From an uncultured Rikenella sp. (GTDB lineage: Bacteria > Bacteroidota > Bacteroidia > Bacteroidales > Rikenellaceae), in NCBI RefSeq assembly GCF_947628055.1, contig NZ_CANQYJ010000014.1:1-34608 (forward strand): 34,608 nt of DNA, read 5' to 3'. Below are positions 17,107-26,395 of this stretch, in pieces. The translations under genes were made by a program, and so were the position numbers. Numbering within the stretch: position 1 is the stretch's first letter; every line of letters begins with the position of its first letter. The notes under the pieces were generated by a model. The model was not told the origin of the DNA. It was given only the letters and a program-made list of their open reading frames with translations, and ran no database searches.

Positions 17107-17356
17107 AAATAAAAATAACTACCTTGAGAATTGATTAATCGTACCATCCTGGAATTGAAACATTGTTTTGTTGCGTTTTGCGCAAGTTTAATTGTACCAT
17201 AGTGGAATCTCGCTGGATATTCCAGCATCTTATCTCTGAATGCCAAGTCTCTCTGTACCTGTCTTACGCCGAAAGTGGCTTCGGGCTGTCATTGGAAGTC
17301 ATAGAGGATCATTGCCGACAAAAGTTCCGGCGGGCAAGGAATACTCCCTGCTGCCG

Positions 17357-18814
17357 CTACAGCAGTTTACGCGCGCTCTCGTCGTACTGCGAAGCATCGA
17401 TCCGCACGGCAACGAACAGCAATATGGTAAAAGCCATCAGACTGGAACCGCCGTAACTGAAAAAAGGCAGAGGAATCCCCACCACCGGAAACAGTCCGAC
17501 AGTCATCCCGATATTGATGACGAAATGCATGAAAAATATGGCCGCGACAGAATAGCAGTAAATTCGTCCGAAAGGTTCTTTCTGCCGTTCGCCCATCCGC
17601 ATCAGCCGCAAGATCAGAAACAGGAACAGCAGTACCACCCCCAGCGATCCCACGAAGCCCCATTCTTCGCCGACAGTGCAGAAGATGAAGTCGGTACTCT
17701 GTTCCGGCACGAAACTGAAACGCGTCTGAGTCCCCCCCAGAAAACCCTTGCCTAAAAATCCTCCGGAACCGATGGCGATCTTGGACTGGATGACATTGTA
17801 ACTCCAGCCGTGCGGATCGTTCTCGATGCCCAGCAAATCGAGAATACGTTTCTGCTGATGAACTTGCAGGACGTTGTTGAAAACATAATCGACCACCCCG
17901 GTGAAAAGAACCGCTCCGGCGAAAAGCAAGGCGAACTGCCACAAATTGGGCACATGCCGCCGCACGGCGTACCGCACGAGCCAGGGTACGGACAAGGCCA
18001 CGCCGCCGAGCATCGCATGGTAAAGGCTGACCGTCGTTCCGAGAAAGGTGAGCGCGACGAACAGGACGATCCCCAACAGCAAAACCAGAGCGAAGTACCG
18101 CAAAGTGTCGCGCCAGTTCCGGTTGACGGCCCCCTGCGCCGTCAGGCACAGCAGCAGCACGATAAAAAGAATCGGCAGCGGTTCGAGCAGGAACGAAATA
18201 ATGAATAAGAAAATCAGCATCAGCACCACTACATACAACCCAGAGCCGAACCCTTCCCGATAGAGCATCAGAAAAAAGGCGGCGAAAACCAGAGCCGATC
18301 CGGTATCGTTCTGGGCGAGGATCAGCAGTACCGGAATCCCGATGATCAAGCCGATGTAATACAAAGCCCTGCCGCTGTGCAGATCGAAATTATAGGCACT
18401 CATATACCGGGCCAGCGCCAGCGCCGTGACGAATTTCATAAATTCGGCGGGCTGTATTTGCACCGGCCCGACGACAAGCCATGCCTTGGCCCCGTTGATC
18501 TCCCGGCCGAACAACAGCACGAAAAGCATCACCCCCAACATCGCGAAATAGAACGGGTAGGCCAGCATGTGCCAGTATTTGCCGTCGATCAACAGAATGG
18601 AGATGGCGAGGAAGAAGCCTATGCCGATCCAGAGCATCTGCATGCCGTAGCGCTGCGAGAGGTCGAAGATGCCGGCCTGTTCTTCGTTGTAGACGGCCGC
18701 GTAGATATTCAGCCATCCGAAAAAGACCATCAGGACGTAGATGCCGACCGTCCACCAGTCAATGTCGGAGGCGAACAAACGCCCCCCCCCGCCTTTATTT
18801 ACCTCGTTTGTCAT
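17357..18814 (-). CDS. rodA: Rod shape-determining protein RodA (SEDS glycosyltransferase)
   Basis: 485 aa, multi-TM; 'LALARYMS', 'QNDTGSALVF', 'SKIAIGSGGFLGKGFLGGTQTRFSFVPEQSTDFIFCTVGEEWGFVG', 'PFFSYGGSSL'. Overlaps the PBP2 stop. Confidence 0.96.
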   Translation of the reverse strand: MTNEVNKGGGGRLFASDIDWWTVGIYVLMVFFGWLNIYAAVYNEEQAGIFDLSQRYGMQMLWIGIGFFLAISILLIDGKYWHMLAYPFYFAMLGVMLFVLLFGREINGAKAWLVVGPVQIQPAEFMKFVTALALARYMSAYNFDLHSGRALYYIGLIIGIPVLLILAQNDTGSALVFAAFFLMLYREGFGSGLYVVVLMLIFLFIISFLLEPLPILFIVLLLCLTAQGAVNRNWRDTLRYFALVLLLGIVLFVALTFLGTTVSLYHAMLGGVALSVPWLVRYAVRRHVPNLWQFALLFAGAVLFTGVVDYVFNNVLQVHQQKRILDLLGIENDPHGWSYNVIQSKIAIGSGGFLGKGFLGGTQTRFSFVPEQSTDFIFCTVGEEWGFVGSLGVVLLFLFLILRLMRMGERQKEPFGRIYCYSVAAIFFMHFVINIGMTVGLFPVVGIPLPFFSYGGSSLMAFTILLFVAVRIDASQYDESARKLL

Positions 18815-20621
18815 ACATCGGATAGGCTATGTTCATCTCTTTGATCTGCTGCATCATTTCGGGCCGGCGGATCGTGTCCGTCAGGTATTGTTCCACCAGC
18901 AGGCTGGCGATAGGTGCGGCTGCGGTGGCCCCGAAGCGGCCGTGCTCGACATACACGGAGACGACGATCTTCGGGTTGTCCCGCGGAGCGAAGCAAAGGA
19001 ATGTCGAATGGTCGGCGCCGTTCGGGTTCTGGGCGGTGCCGGTCTTGCCGCAGATGTCCAGCCCCGGCACCGCGAAACGGGTGGCCGTGCCGGCCACGTT
19101 CACCGCCTGGTACATCCCTTCGACGATCGGCTCGAAATGTTTGGGATCGACCTGGGTGTAATTCTTCTCGTAGAACCGGGCGTCGATGGAGTCCAGCCCG
19201 GCGATCTTCTTCACCACGTGCGGAATATAGTAGTATCCCCGGTTAGCGATAGTGGCCCCCAGGTTCGCCAGCTGCAGCGGAGTAACGCCCAGTTCGCCCT
19301 GGCCGATGGCCAGCGAGATGACGGTCAGCGAATTCCAACTTCCGCGATAACGGCGGTCGTAAAATTCGGAGGTAGGCACATAGCCGGCCAGTTCATCCCA
19401 GAAGTCGGATTCCAATTTGCGGCCGAAGCCGAAGCTCTTGACGTATTCGCGCCACCGGTCGAATCCGCCCCGGGTGATGCCGCCGTAGGCGCGGTTGTCG
19501 AGGATGTCGCGCAGCACGTAGCAGAAATAGGCGTTGCACGAGTTAGCCGTAGCCTGCACGAGGTTCAGAGGCGAGAGGTGGCTGTGGCATTTCACGCCCC
19601 GTCCGATGGTATAGCCATTGTGGCAGGGATGTAAATCGCCGGGCAGCGTGACTCCCTCCTGCATCCCGATCAGGCCGTTGACGACCTTGAAAGTCGACCC
19701 GGGAGGATAGCGCGACATCACGGCGCGGTTGAACAGCGGGTGCCTCCGGTTGCGCAGCAGTTCCATGTAATTGTTCCCCAAGTCCCTGCCCACCAGTTTA
19801 TCCGGGTCGTAACTGGGGCTGCTGGCCATCACGAGGATTTCCCCGGTGGCAGGCTCGATGGCCACCACCGACCCGACCTTTCCGGCCATCAGTTCTTCCG
19901 CCAGTTGCTGCAATCCGGCGTCGATCGTGCAGGTGATGGCCCGTCCCGGCACCGGCAGGGTGTCGTATCGTCCGTCGGCATAGGAGCCCTGCGGCATGCC
20001 GTATACATCGACCAGTTCGACTTTCACTCCTTTGCGGCCGCGAAGATACTTTTCGTACGACTTTTCGATGCCGCTTTTGCCGATGTAGTCGCCCATCCGG
20101 TAATACGGGTCGCGCTTGATGGTCGCTTCGTCCACTTCGTTGATGTAACCCAGCAAATTGCCCGCAATCTTGCGGGGATAGGTGCGCGAGGTGCGGTACT
20201 GGGTGTAAAAGCCTACCGGATGGCGTTCGTCGAGTTTGAGTTTGACTTCCTTGGAGAGCTGCTTGAAGATCATCGAAGGGCGGCGCTTGGAGTAGCGTCT
20301 CGCTTTGTCGAGGGCCTTGCGAATCTCTTCGGCAGTGACGCCGAGGGTATTGGCCAGATCGACCGTGTCGAACGGTTCGACGTCGCGGGGGATGACCATC
20401 AGGTCATACGATTCGGTGCTCTGGACCAAAAATTCGCCGTTGCGGTCGTACACTTCTCCGCGCGGAGGATACTGCACCATGTAACGCATGGCATTGTTCC
20501 GCGCGAAGTCTTTGTAATCGCTGTCGATCACCTGAAGCCAGAACAGCCGCCCGATGATGACGAACACTACGAGGAACAGACAGATTTGAAGTATTTTTTG
20601 TCGGTTATATACGGTCTTCAT
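18795..20621 (-). CDS. mrdA: Penicillin-binding protein 2
   Basis: 'PPRGEVYDRNGEFL', SxxK 'PPGSTFKVVNG', SxN 'SCNAYF', 'CGKTGTAQNP'. Start MKTVYNRQK chosen over the longer ORF. Confidence 0.96.
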   Translation of the reverse strand: MKTVYNRQKILQICLFLVVFVIIGRLFWLQVIDSDYKDFARNNAMRYMVQYPPRGEVYDRNGEFLVQSTESYDLMVIPRDVEPFDTVDLANTLGVTAEEIRKALDKARRYSKRRPSMIFKQLSKEVKLKLDERHPVGFYTQYRTSRTYPRKIAGNLLGYINEVDEATIKRDPYYRMGDYIGKSGIEKSYEKYLRGRKGVKVELVDVYGMPQGSYADGRYDTLPVPGRAITCTIDAGLQQLAEELMAGKVGSVVAIEPATGEILVMASSPSYDPDKLVGRDLGNNYMELLRNRRHPLFNRAVMSRYPPGSTFKVVNGLIGMQEGVTLPGDLHPCHNGYTIGRGVKCHSHLSPLNLVQATANSCNAYFCYVLRDILDNRAYGGITRGGFDRWREYVKSFGFGRKLESDFWDELAGYVPTSEFYDRRYRGSWNSLTVISLAIGQGELGVTPLQLANLGATIANRGYYYIPHVVKKIAGLDSIDARFYEKNYTQVDPKHFEPIVEGMYQAVNVAGTATRFAVPGLDICGKTGTAQNPNGADHSTFLCFAPRDNPKIVVSVYVEHGRFGATAAAPIASLLVEQYLTDTIRRPEMMQQIKEMNIAYPMYDKRGK

Positions 20622-20743
20622 GGTTTTTCGTTGTTGCGGAAGCCATAGCATGCCGGCCTCCGCCTGTCGTCTGTTCCTCCGAAGTCGGATCGGCGCGTAA
20701 CCAGTAAAAAATCCGCATGAACAGACGAAGCAGGCCCCCGTCT

Positions 20744-22846
20744 CTACTGTTTATTCGCAGGCCGGAGCCGGGAGGACGGCGTGCTGCGTCCCGCTCCGCC
20801 GGGCAGCGAAGGTTCGGGCAGAACGGTCTGCGGCCGGATCGTGATCACGGCCTTGTCCCGTCGGCCCGTCATCGGATCGACCGCCTCGACAGTATTCGCC
20901 CCCCGCCTCAACGCCACATTTTCCCAGACGAAACGTCCCAGTCCGTCGTTCACGCGCAGGCCCTGCGAAACGCCGTTCACGAACAGCTCCACATCGTTCT
21001 GGTTTGAAAAGACGCGCAGCGTCTGACTCGGATTGCGCCTCACGTCGTACCGTTTGTCGACGATATGGACGAATGGTTCGGAGGCATTCCAGTTCGCCTT
21101 ATAGAAGTAGAAAGCGTCCTTGCGCACGCTGCGGTCGAAAGTGACCAGCCCGTAGTCCGCCACCCCCGGCCTCGCTCCGTCGGTGCGGTGGGCGGCGCCG
21201 TAGTCGAACATCGTCCAGACGAAAGTGCCCCAAAAACTGGGTTTGGAGGCGATCACACTCCAATAAGTCTCATGCAGGGCGGTCTGCCACTGTTCCGGAT
21301 GCCACGCCCCGGCATAGTCGGGCCGGCAGAGACTGTCCTCCCACTGGTAGACACTGGCTCCGGCCCCATATTCGCTCACGCCGCTCTTGAGAGTCGGAAA
21401 CCCTTTGCGCAGGTCAGAAGTCCAACCGGCGAAATCCTCTGGCTGTCCCGAAATCCACCCCATAAACTGATTGAAACCGATGAGATCGGTGACGAAATTC
21501 AGGTCGCCGTCCTGATTGCTGGCCGCCACAGTCAGCCGGCCGCCTCCCTCCTCGCGGGCGATCTTGTTCAATTCGCGCACCAGTGTCAGGGGATCGTCGC
21601 CGCGCTGGGTCAGTTGGTCGAAAATACCCCACCAGACGACACTCGGATGATTGTAAAACTGATGGATCATCTCGCGCAGCTGCCGCCGGGCGTCGTTCCA
21701 AAAGCCTTCGCTGTCGCTGAACCCCTTGTCGCGGTACTGCCCCGCACCGACCAGCGGGATCTCGCTCCAGACGAGAATCCCGGCCCTGTCGCAAAGGTCG
21801 AGGAAATAAGGGTCGTTCGGAAAATAAGCGCACCGCACGGCATTCACCCCCATCTCTTTCATCAGTTCCACGTCGCGCCGGTGATTCTGGGGCCTGAGGG
21901 CGTTCCCGATGCCGTCCCAATCCTCGACGCGGCAGACACCCTGAATACGCACAGGATTCCCGTTAAGCAGAAACCGGTTTTGGTCGTCCACCGAAAACCA
22001 GCGCACGCCGAAACTCTGTTTCACGGTATCATAGCCGCCGGAACCACTCACGCGGGCCTCCATATCGTACAGATAGGGATCGTCCGTACTCCACAGCCGG
22101 GGCTGCGAGATGCCGAAACTGGCCGCGATGTCGGCGCACCCTTTGCTGTCGAGTTTGACGCGTCGGGTGAGCGAATCGAGAGTGTTTCCTTCGCCGTCGC
22201 GCAGAACGAAAGTAACCACGGCCATCTCCCCGCTCCCGCCGCGCACACCGACCAAAGTATTGATGTCGGCCTGGGCAGCGGAAACATGGGTGGGAGTGAC
22301 ATACAGCCCGCACGAGCCGTAATCGTCCAGCGCGATATGCGTAGCAGGGGTGGTGACGAGTTCGACGCTGCGGTAAAGGCCGCCGTAGATATTGAAGTCG
22401 CCGGTCAGGGGCAGCAAATCGAGGGCAGGGGAGTTGTTGACCTTCACTAACAGCGTGTTCCGACCGCCGAAATTGACGTGGCGAGTGATCTCGCAGGCAA
22501 AAGCGGTGTACCCTCCCCGGTGTTCTCCGGCGTGCTTGCCGTTGACGTAGAGGTTGCAGACCGAATTGGCCCCTCCGAACCGCAGGAACAGGCGCCTTCC
22601 TTGCCATTCTTCAGGTATCTCAATGATTTTGAGGTAGTTCCCCACACCGCGGTAGTAGTCGGGCCGGGCGCCCAGGGCATCGGTGTTCCAGGTGTGCGGA
22701 AGATCGACAGGCCGTCCGGCGTCAGTGAGGCTCATCACCCAACCGGGAGTATAGCTCCACCCCCGGTCGAGGCTGACGCTCTCCCGCTGGGCGTATGCGG
22801 CGGCAGAAAGAACGAAAGCTGTCAGGCTGAATAAATATCTTTTCAT
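20744..22846 (-). CDS. Glycoside hydrolase family 2 protein, secreted, with atypical acid/base motif
   Basis: MKRYLFSLTAFVLSAAAYAQ signal; 'VDLPHTWN', 'GVNAVRCAYFPND', 'YNHPSVVWWGIFDQLTQRGDD', nucleophile region 'GVSEYGAGAS'. Confidence 0.92.
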   Translation of the reverse strand: MKRYLFSLTAFVLSAAAYAQRESVSLDRGWSYTPGWVMSLTDAGRPVDLPHTWNTDALGARPDYYRGVGNYLKIIEIPEEWQGRRLFLRFGGANSVCNLYVNGKHAGEHRGGYTAFACEITRHVNFGGRNTLLVKVNNSPALDLLPLTGDFNIYGGLYRSVELVTTPATHIALDDYGSCGLYVTPTHVSAAQADINTLVGVRGGSGEMAVVTFVLRDGEGNTLDSLTRRVKLDSKGCADIAASFGISQPRLWSTDDPYLYDMEARVSGSGGYDTVKQSFGVRWFSVDDQNRFLLNGNPVRIQGVCRVEDWDGIGNALRPQNHRRDVELMKEMGVNAVRCAYFPNDPYFLDLCDRAGILVWSEIPLVGAGQYRDKGFSDSEGFWNDARRQLREMIHQFYNHPSVVWWGIFDQLTQRGDDPLTLVRELNKIAREEGGGRLTVAASNQDGDLNFVTDLIGFNQFMGWISGQPEDFAGWTSDLRKGFPTLKSGVSEYGAGASVYQWEDSLCRPDYAGAWHPEQWQTALHETYWSVIASKPSFWGTFVWTMFDYGAAHRTDGARPGVADYGLVTFDRSVRKDAFYFYKANWNASEPFVHIVDKRYDVRRNPSQTLRVFSNQNDVELFVNGVSQGLRVNDGLGRFVWENVALRRGANTVEAVDPMTGRRDKAVITIRPQTVLPEPSLPGGAGRSTPSSRLRPANKQ

Positions 22847-23048
22847 AACGGTATATGTGTCGGAGTACAAAGATAGTGAAAGCGGCGAACAATCGACAGA
22901 CACAATGTTTCCTGCGCTCTAAGCCGGCAAAGGGGAATGCCGGACGCCCCCGGCGCGGATGCGTACCGCTTTCCGCCGGTCGGTGATCTTCTGTCTGCGG
23001 ACGGCACGCTGTGCGCTTCGCCGTTCGGCCAGATTTCGCCCCCGAACG

Positions 23049-23585
23049 TCACCGCAACTGCCGGAAAAATTCCCACAGTACCACTCCACCGCTTACCGCC
23101 ACGTTCAGCGAATGTTTGGTTCCCACCTGCGGGATTTCGACCGCCCCGTGACACAAGTCGACCACCTCTTGCCGCACTCCGTCCACCTCGTTGCCGAACA
23201 CCAGCGCGAACTTTCCCAAGCCGCCGAACGCAGCCGCTTCCAGCTCATCGAGCGAAACCGCCCCCCGCACCTGTTCGACCGCCAGCACGCAATATCCTTC
23301 GGCACGAAGCCGGGACACCGCCTCGACAGTCGAAGAGGCGTATTCCCAGGCCACCGTGAACTCCGCTCCCAGCGCACTCTTGTGAATCTCCCGCGACGGA
23401 GGAACCGCACTGATTCCACACAACACGATCCGCTCGATACCGAACGCGTCGCCTGTCCGGAAAAATGCCCCCACATTGTTGGCGCTCCGCACATTGTCCA
23501 ATACCACGGTCAGCGGCAGTTTCCGCTGCATCGCAAACTCTTCGGGCGTGGGCCGCCCCAGTTCCTCGTTCGTTATTTTCTGCAT
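23049..23585 (-). CDS. TrmH/SpoU-family RNA 2'-O-methyltransferase
   Basis: 'VVLDNVRSANNVGAFFRTGDAFG', 'LVFGNEVDGV', 'EIPQVGTKHSLNVAVSGGVVLWE' SPOUT motifs. Confidence 0.93.
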   Translation of the reverse strand: MQKITNEELGRPTPEEFAMQRKLPLTVVLDNVRSANNVGAFFRTGDAFGIERIVLCGISAVPPSREIHKSALGAEFTVAWEYASSTVEAVSRLRAEGYCVLAVEQVRGAVSLDELEAAAFGGLGKFALVFGNEVDGVRQEVVDLCHGAVEIPQVGTKHSLNVAVSGGVVLWEFFRQLR

Positions 23586-23706
23586 ATCATTCCCGAAATA
23601 AGCCTCCGATTCGTCCGGCAAAAATAATCCGAAAAAATACACTGCGCGAACGTCGTATTGTAAAAATCGCTATCTTTCATCGGAAAAAACAACCTAAAAA
23701 CCCTAA

Positions 23707-25929
23707 ATGCTTATGAGTACAAATATTCCTCTGATTTTTTGGCTCGTACCTTGCGCCGCAATCATCGCCTTGTGCTTTGCCCGGTACTTCTTCGTGCATA
23801 TGAAGCAGCAGAGCGAAGGCACCGAAATCATGAAAACCATCGCCGGGCATGTACGCAGCGGTGCCATGGCCTATCTGAAACAGCAGTACAAGATCGTCGG
23901 GATCGTGTTTCTGGTGTTGTGCGCTTTCTTCGCGGTATTGGCATACGGATTCGGGGTGCAGAATCCGTGGGTGCCGTTCGCGTTCTTGACCGGGGGCTTT
24001 TTCTCGGGGCTGGCGGGGTATATCGGCATGAAGACCGCCACTTACGCTTCGGCGCGAACCGCACATGCCGCATCCGAATCCTTGAACCGGGGGCTGAAAG
24101 TCGCTTTCCGGTCGGGGGCTGTGATGGGACTGGTGGTCGTGGGCCTCGGACTGCTGGATATATCGGCGTGGTACTTGGTGCTGGAGTGGTTCTACGATGA
24201 CATTGCCACTACCCAGAAACTGGTGATTATCACGACTACCATGCTGACCTTCGGTATGGGAGCTTCCACGCAGGCGTTATTCGCCAGAGTGGGGGGAGGG
24301 ATCTATACCAAAGCTGCGGACGTGGGGGCGGATCTCGTGGGGAAAGTCGAAGCCGGGATTCCGGAAGACGACCCGCGCAATCCGGCTACCATTGCGGATA
24401 ACGTGGGGGATAATGTGGGCGACGTGGCCGGGATGGGGGCAGACCTCTACGAAAGCTACTGCGGCTCGATACTGGCCACCGCGGCATTGGGGGCTTCGGC
24501 TTTCGCCATAGCGCCGGAAATGCAGCTGCGGGCAGTGCTGGCACCGATGCTGATCGCAGCGGTCGGGATTCTGCTCTCGATCATCGGCATCTACTTGGTC
24601 AAGACCAAGGAGGGGGCGACGATGAAAACGCTGCTCCGGTCTCTGGGCCTGGGGGTCAATACCAGTTCCGTCTTGATCGCGGTAGCGACGTTCGTCATTC
24701 TGTATCTGTTAGGATTGGAAAACTGGCTGGGCATTTCGTTCTCGGTGATCTGCGGCTTGGTGGCCGGGATCATTATCGGACAGTCTACGGAATACTACAC
24801 TTCGCAGTCGTATAAACCGACCCGGAAAGTGGCCGAAAGCTCGCAGACGGGGCCGGCGACGGTGATTATTTCGGGGATCGGCCTCGGGATGCTCTCGACG
24901 GCGATTCCGGTGATTACCATTGCGGCGGCGATTATTCTGGCTTTCCTGTGCGCCATCAATTTCGAGGTGACGGATATGCTGACCCCGGGCAACCTGTCGC
25001 TGGGGCTGTACGGGATCGGGATCGCAGCGGTCGGGATGCTCTCGACGCTGGGAATTACGCTGGCTACGGACGCTTACGGGCCGATTGCGGACAATGCGGG
25101 CGGCAATGCGGAGATGAGCGGTCTGGGGGCTGAGGTGCGCAAACGGACGGATGCGCTGGATGCGCTGGGGAATACCACGGCGGCGACGGGCAAGGGTTTT
25201 GCCATCGGTTCGGCGGCGCTGACGGCACTGGCGCTCATGGCGTCGTATCTGGAAGAGATCAAGATGGGGTTGCAACATATCGGTGTGAAAACGATCGAGG
25301 TGCTGGGGAATATGGTGCCGGTCGAACAGGCGACGCTGCCGGATTTCATGGAGTACTATCAGGTCAATCTGATGAATCCGAAGGTGCTGATCGGGGTTTT
25401 CATCGGTTCGATGATGGCGTTCGTTTTCTGCGGGCTGACGATGAATGCGGTGGGGCGTGCGGCGCAGTCGATGGTCGAAGAGGTGCGGCGGCAGTTCCGC
25501 GAAATCAAAGGGATTCTGACGGGCGAGGCGACGCCGGACTATGCGCGTTGCGTGGCGATCTCGACCAAGGGGGCGCAGCGGGAGATGCTCCTGCCGTCGA
25601 TTCTGGCGATCGTGGCGCCGATCGTGACGGGGATCGTGTTCGGGGTTGCAGGTGTGCTGGGATTGCTGGTCGGCGGCCTCGGCGCGGGGTTCGTGCTGGC
25701 GATTTTCATGGCTAACTCCGGCGGGGCCTGGGACAATGCCAAGAAGTACATCGAAGAGGGGAATCTCGGCGGCAAAGGGTCGGATTCTCATAAGGCTACC
25801 GTCGTGGGGGACACGGTGGGGGATCCGTTCAAGGATACTTCCGGGCCGTCGCTCAACATCTTGATCAAGTTGATGAGTATGGTGGCGATCGTGATGGCGG
25901 GTTTGACGGTGGCGTTCAGCATTCTCTAA
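23707..25929 (+). CDS. hppA: Membrane-bound, K+-dependent-type ion-translocating pyrophosphatase
   Basis: 740 aa; '[47 protein letters not shown]', '[10 protein letters not shown]', '[22 protein letters not shown]'. Confidence 0.97.
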   Translation: MLMSTNIPLIFWLVPCAAIIALCFARYFFVHMKQQSEGTEIMKTIAGHVRSGAMAYLKQQYKIVGIVFLVLCAFFAVLAYGFGVQNPWVPFAFLTGGFFSGLAGYIGMKTATYASARTAHAASESLNRGLKVAFRSGAVMGLVVVGLGLLDISAWYLVLEWFYDDIATTQKLVIITTTMLTFGMGASTQALFARVGGGIYTKAADVGADLVGKVEAGIPEDDPRNPATIADNVGDNVGDVAGMGADLYESYCGSILATAALGASAFAIAPEMQLRAVLAPMLIAAVGILLSIIGIYLVKTKEGATMKTLLRSLGLGVNTSSVLIAVATFVILYLLGLENWLGISFSVICGLVAGIIIGQSTEYYTSQSYKPTRKVAESSQTGPATVIISGIGLGMLSTAIPVITIAAAIILAFLCAINFEVTDMLTPGNLSLGLYGIGIAAVGMLSTLGITLATDAYGPIADNAGGNAEMSGLGAEVRKRTDALDALGNTTAATGKGFAIGSAALTALALMASYLEEIKMGLQHIGVKTIEVLGNMVPVEQATLPDFMEYYQVNLMNPKVLIGVFIGSMMAFVFCGLTMNAVGRAAQSMVEEVRRQFREIKGILTGEATPDYARCVAISTKGAQREMLLPSILAIVAPIVTGIVFGVAGVLGLLVGGLGAGFVLAIFMANSGGAWDNAKKYIEEGNLGGKGSDSHKATVVGDTVGDPFKDTSGPSLNILIKLMSMVAIVMAGLTVAFSIL

Positions 25930-25953
25930 CAGGGACTTACGGTCTTTTTTCGC

Positions 25954-25989
25954 ACGTCAGCCACCCGAATCGATTCGGGTGGCTGACGT
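25954..25989 (+). terminator. hppA terminator
   Basis: Perfect 36-bp palindrome acgtcagccacccgaatc/gattcgggtggctgacgt followed by ttttt. Confidence 0.85.
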
Positions 25990-26332
25990 TTTTTCATGGT
26001 CGGTTCGACCGAAAAAAAGGCGGACACTCTCATACTTGGTCGGAAAAAATCGATTTGTTTTGCGGGCGTGGCACTGCGGTGCCGGAGCTTCACCGTGCGG
26101 AGGGGTGCCGCTCGGCACTCGATCCGGGGAGTTTACTCGAAGAAAATTCCACTGCCCTTTCGGGTCGGAGCTTGCGAGGCTTTTTGACCGAACAAACTGA
26201 TCGGTTCGGTGCCCAGCGGAAAATAATTCAGAAGTAATAAACCCGCCCCGAACACCCTTTCAAGGTAATTTTGGGGCGTGAAAGTACCAGCCATTACGCA
26301 CCGGAAAGGCAAGCAGACCGGCTCCCCTTATA

Positions 26333-26375
26333 CGTTTTCAGGCCGGTCTCCGCATGCGGGACCGGCCTGAAAACG
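26333..26375 (-). terminator. gdhA terminator with nested palindromic loop
   Basis: cgttttcaggccggtc ... gaccggcctgaaaacg, 16-bp arms; the loop contains ccgcatgcgg. Confidence 0.75.
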
Positions 26376-26395
26376 CAATCGATAAAACAGAGATA

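Noticed and set aside
17129-17236. CRISPR array remnant
   Set aside because: Only two imperfect units and no cas genes in the window.
18795-18814. rodA/mrdA overlap as an anomaly
   Set aside because: Short overlaps between these co-transcribed genes are normal; only the G9 tract is noteworthy.
21065-22450. 461-aa plus-strand ORF opposite the second GH2
   Set aside because: Antisense shadow ORF; the minus strand holds conserved GH2 motifs.
22937-23359. 140-aa plus-strand ORF starting MPDAPGADAYRFPPVGDLL
   Set aside because: First ~40 residues look plausible, but the rest is antisense to the SpoU-family methyltransferase and Pro/Arg-rich; insufficient support.
24709-25791. 360-aa minus-strand ORF opposite hppA
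   Set aside because: Antisense shadow of a conserved membrane pyrophosphatase; Arg/His-rich.
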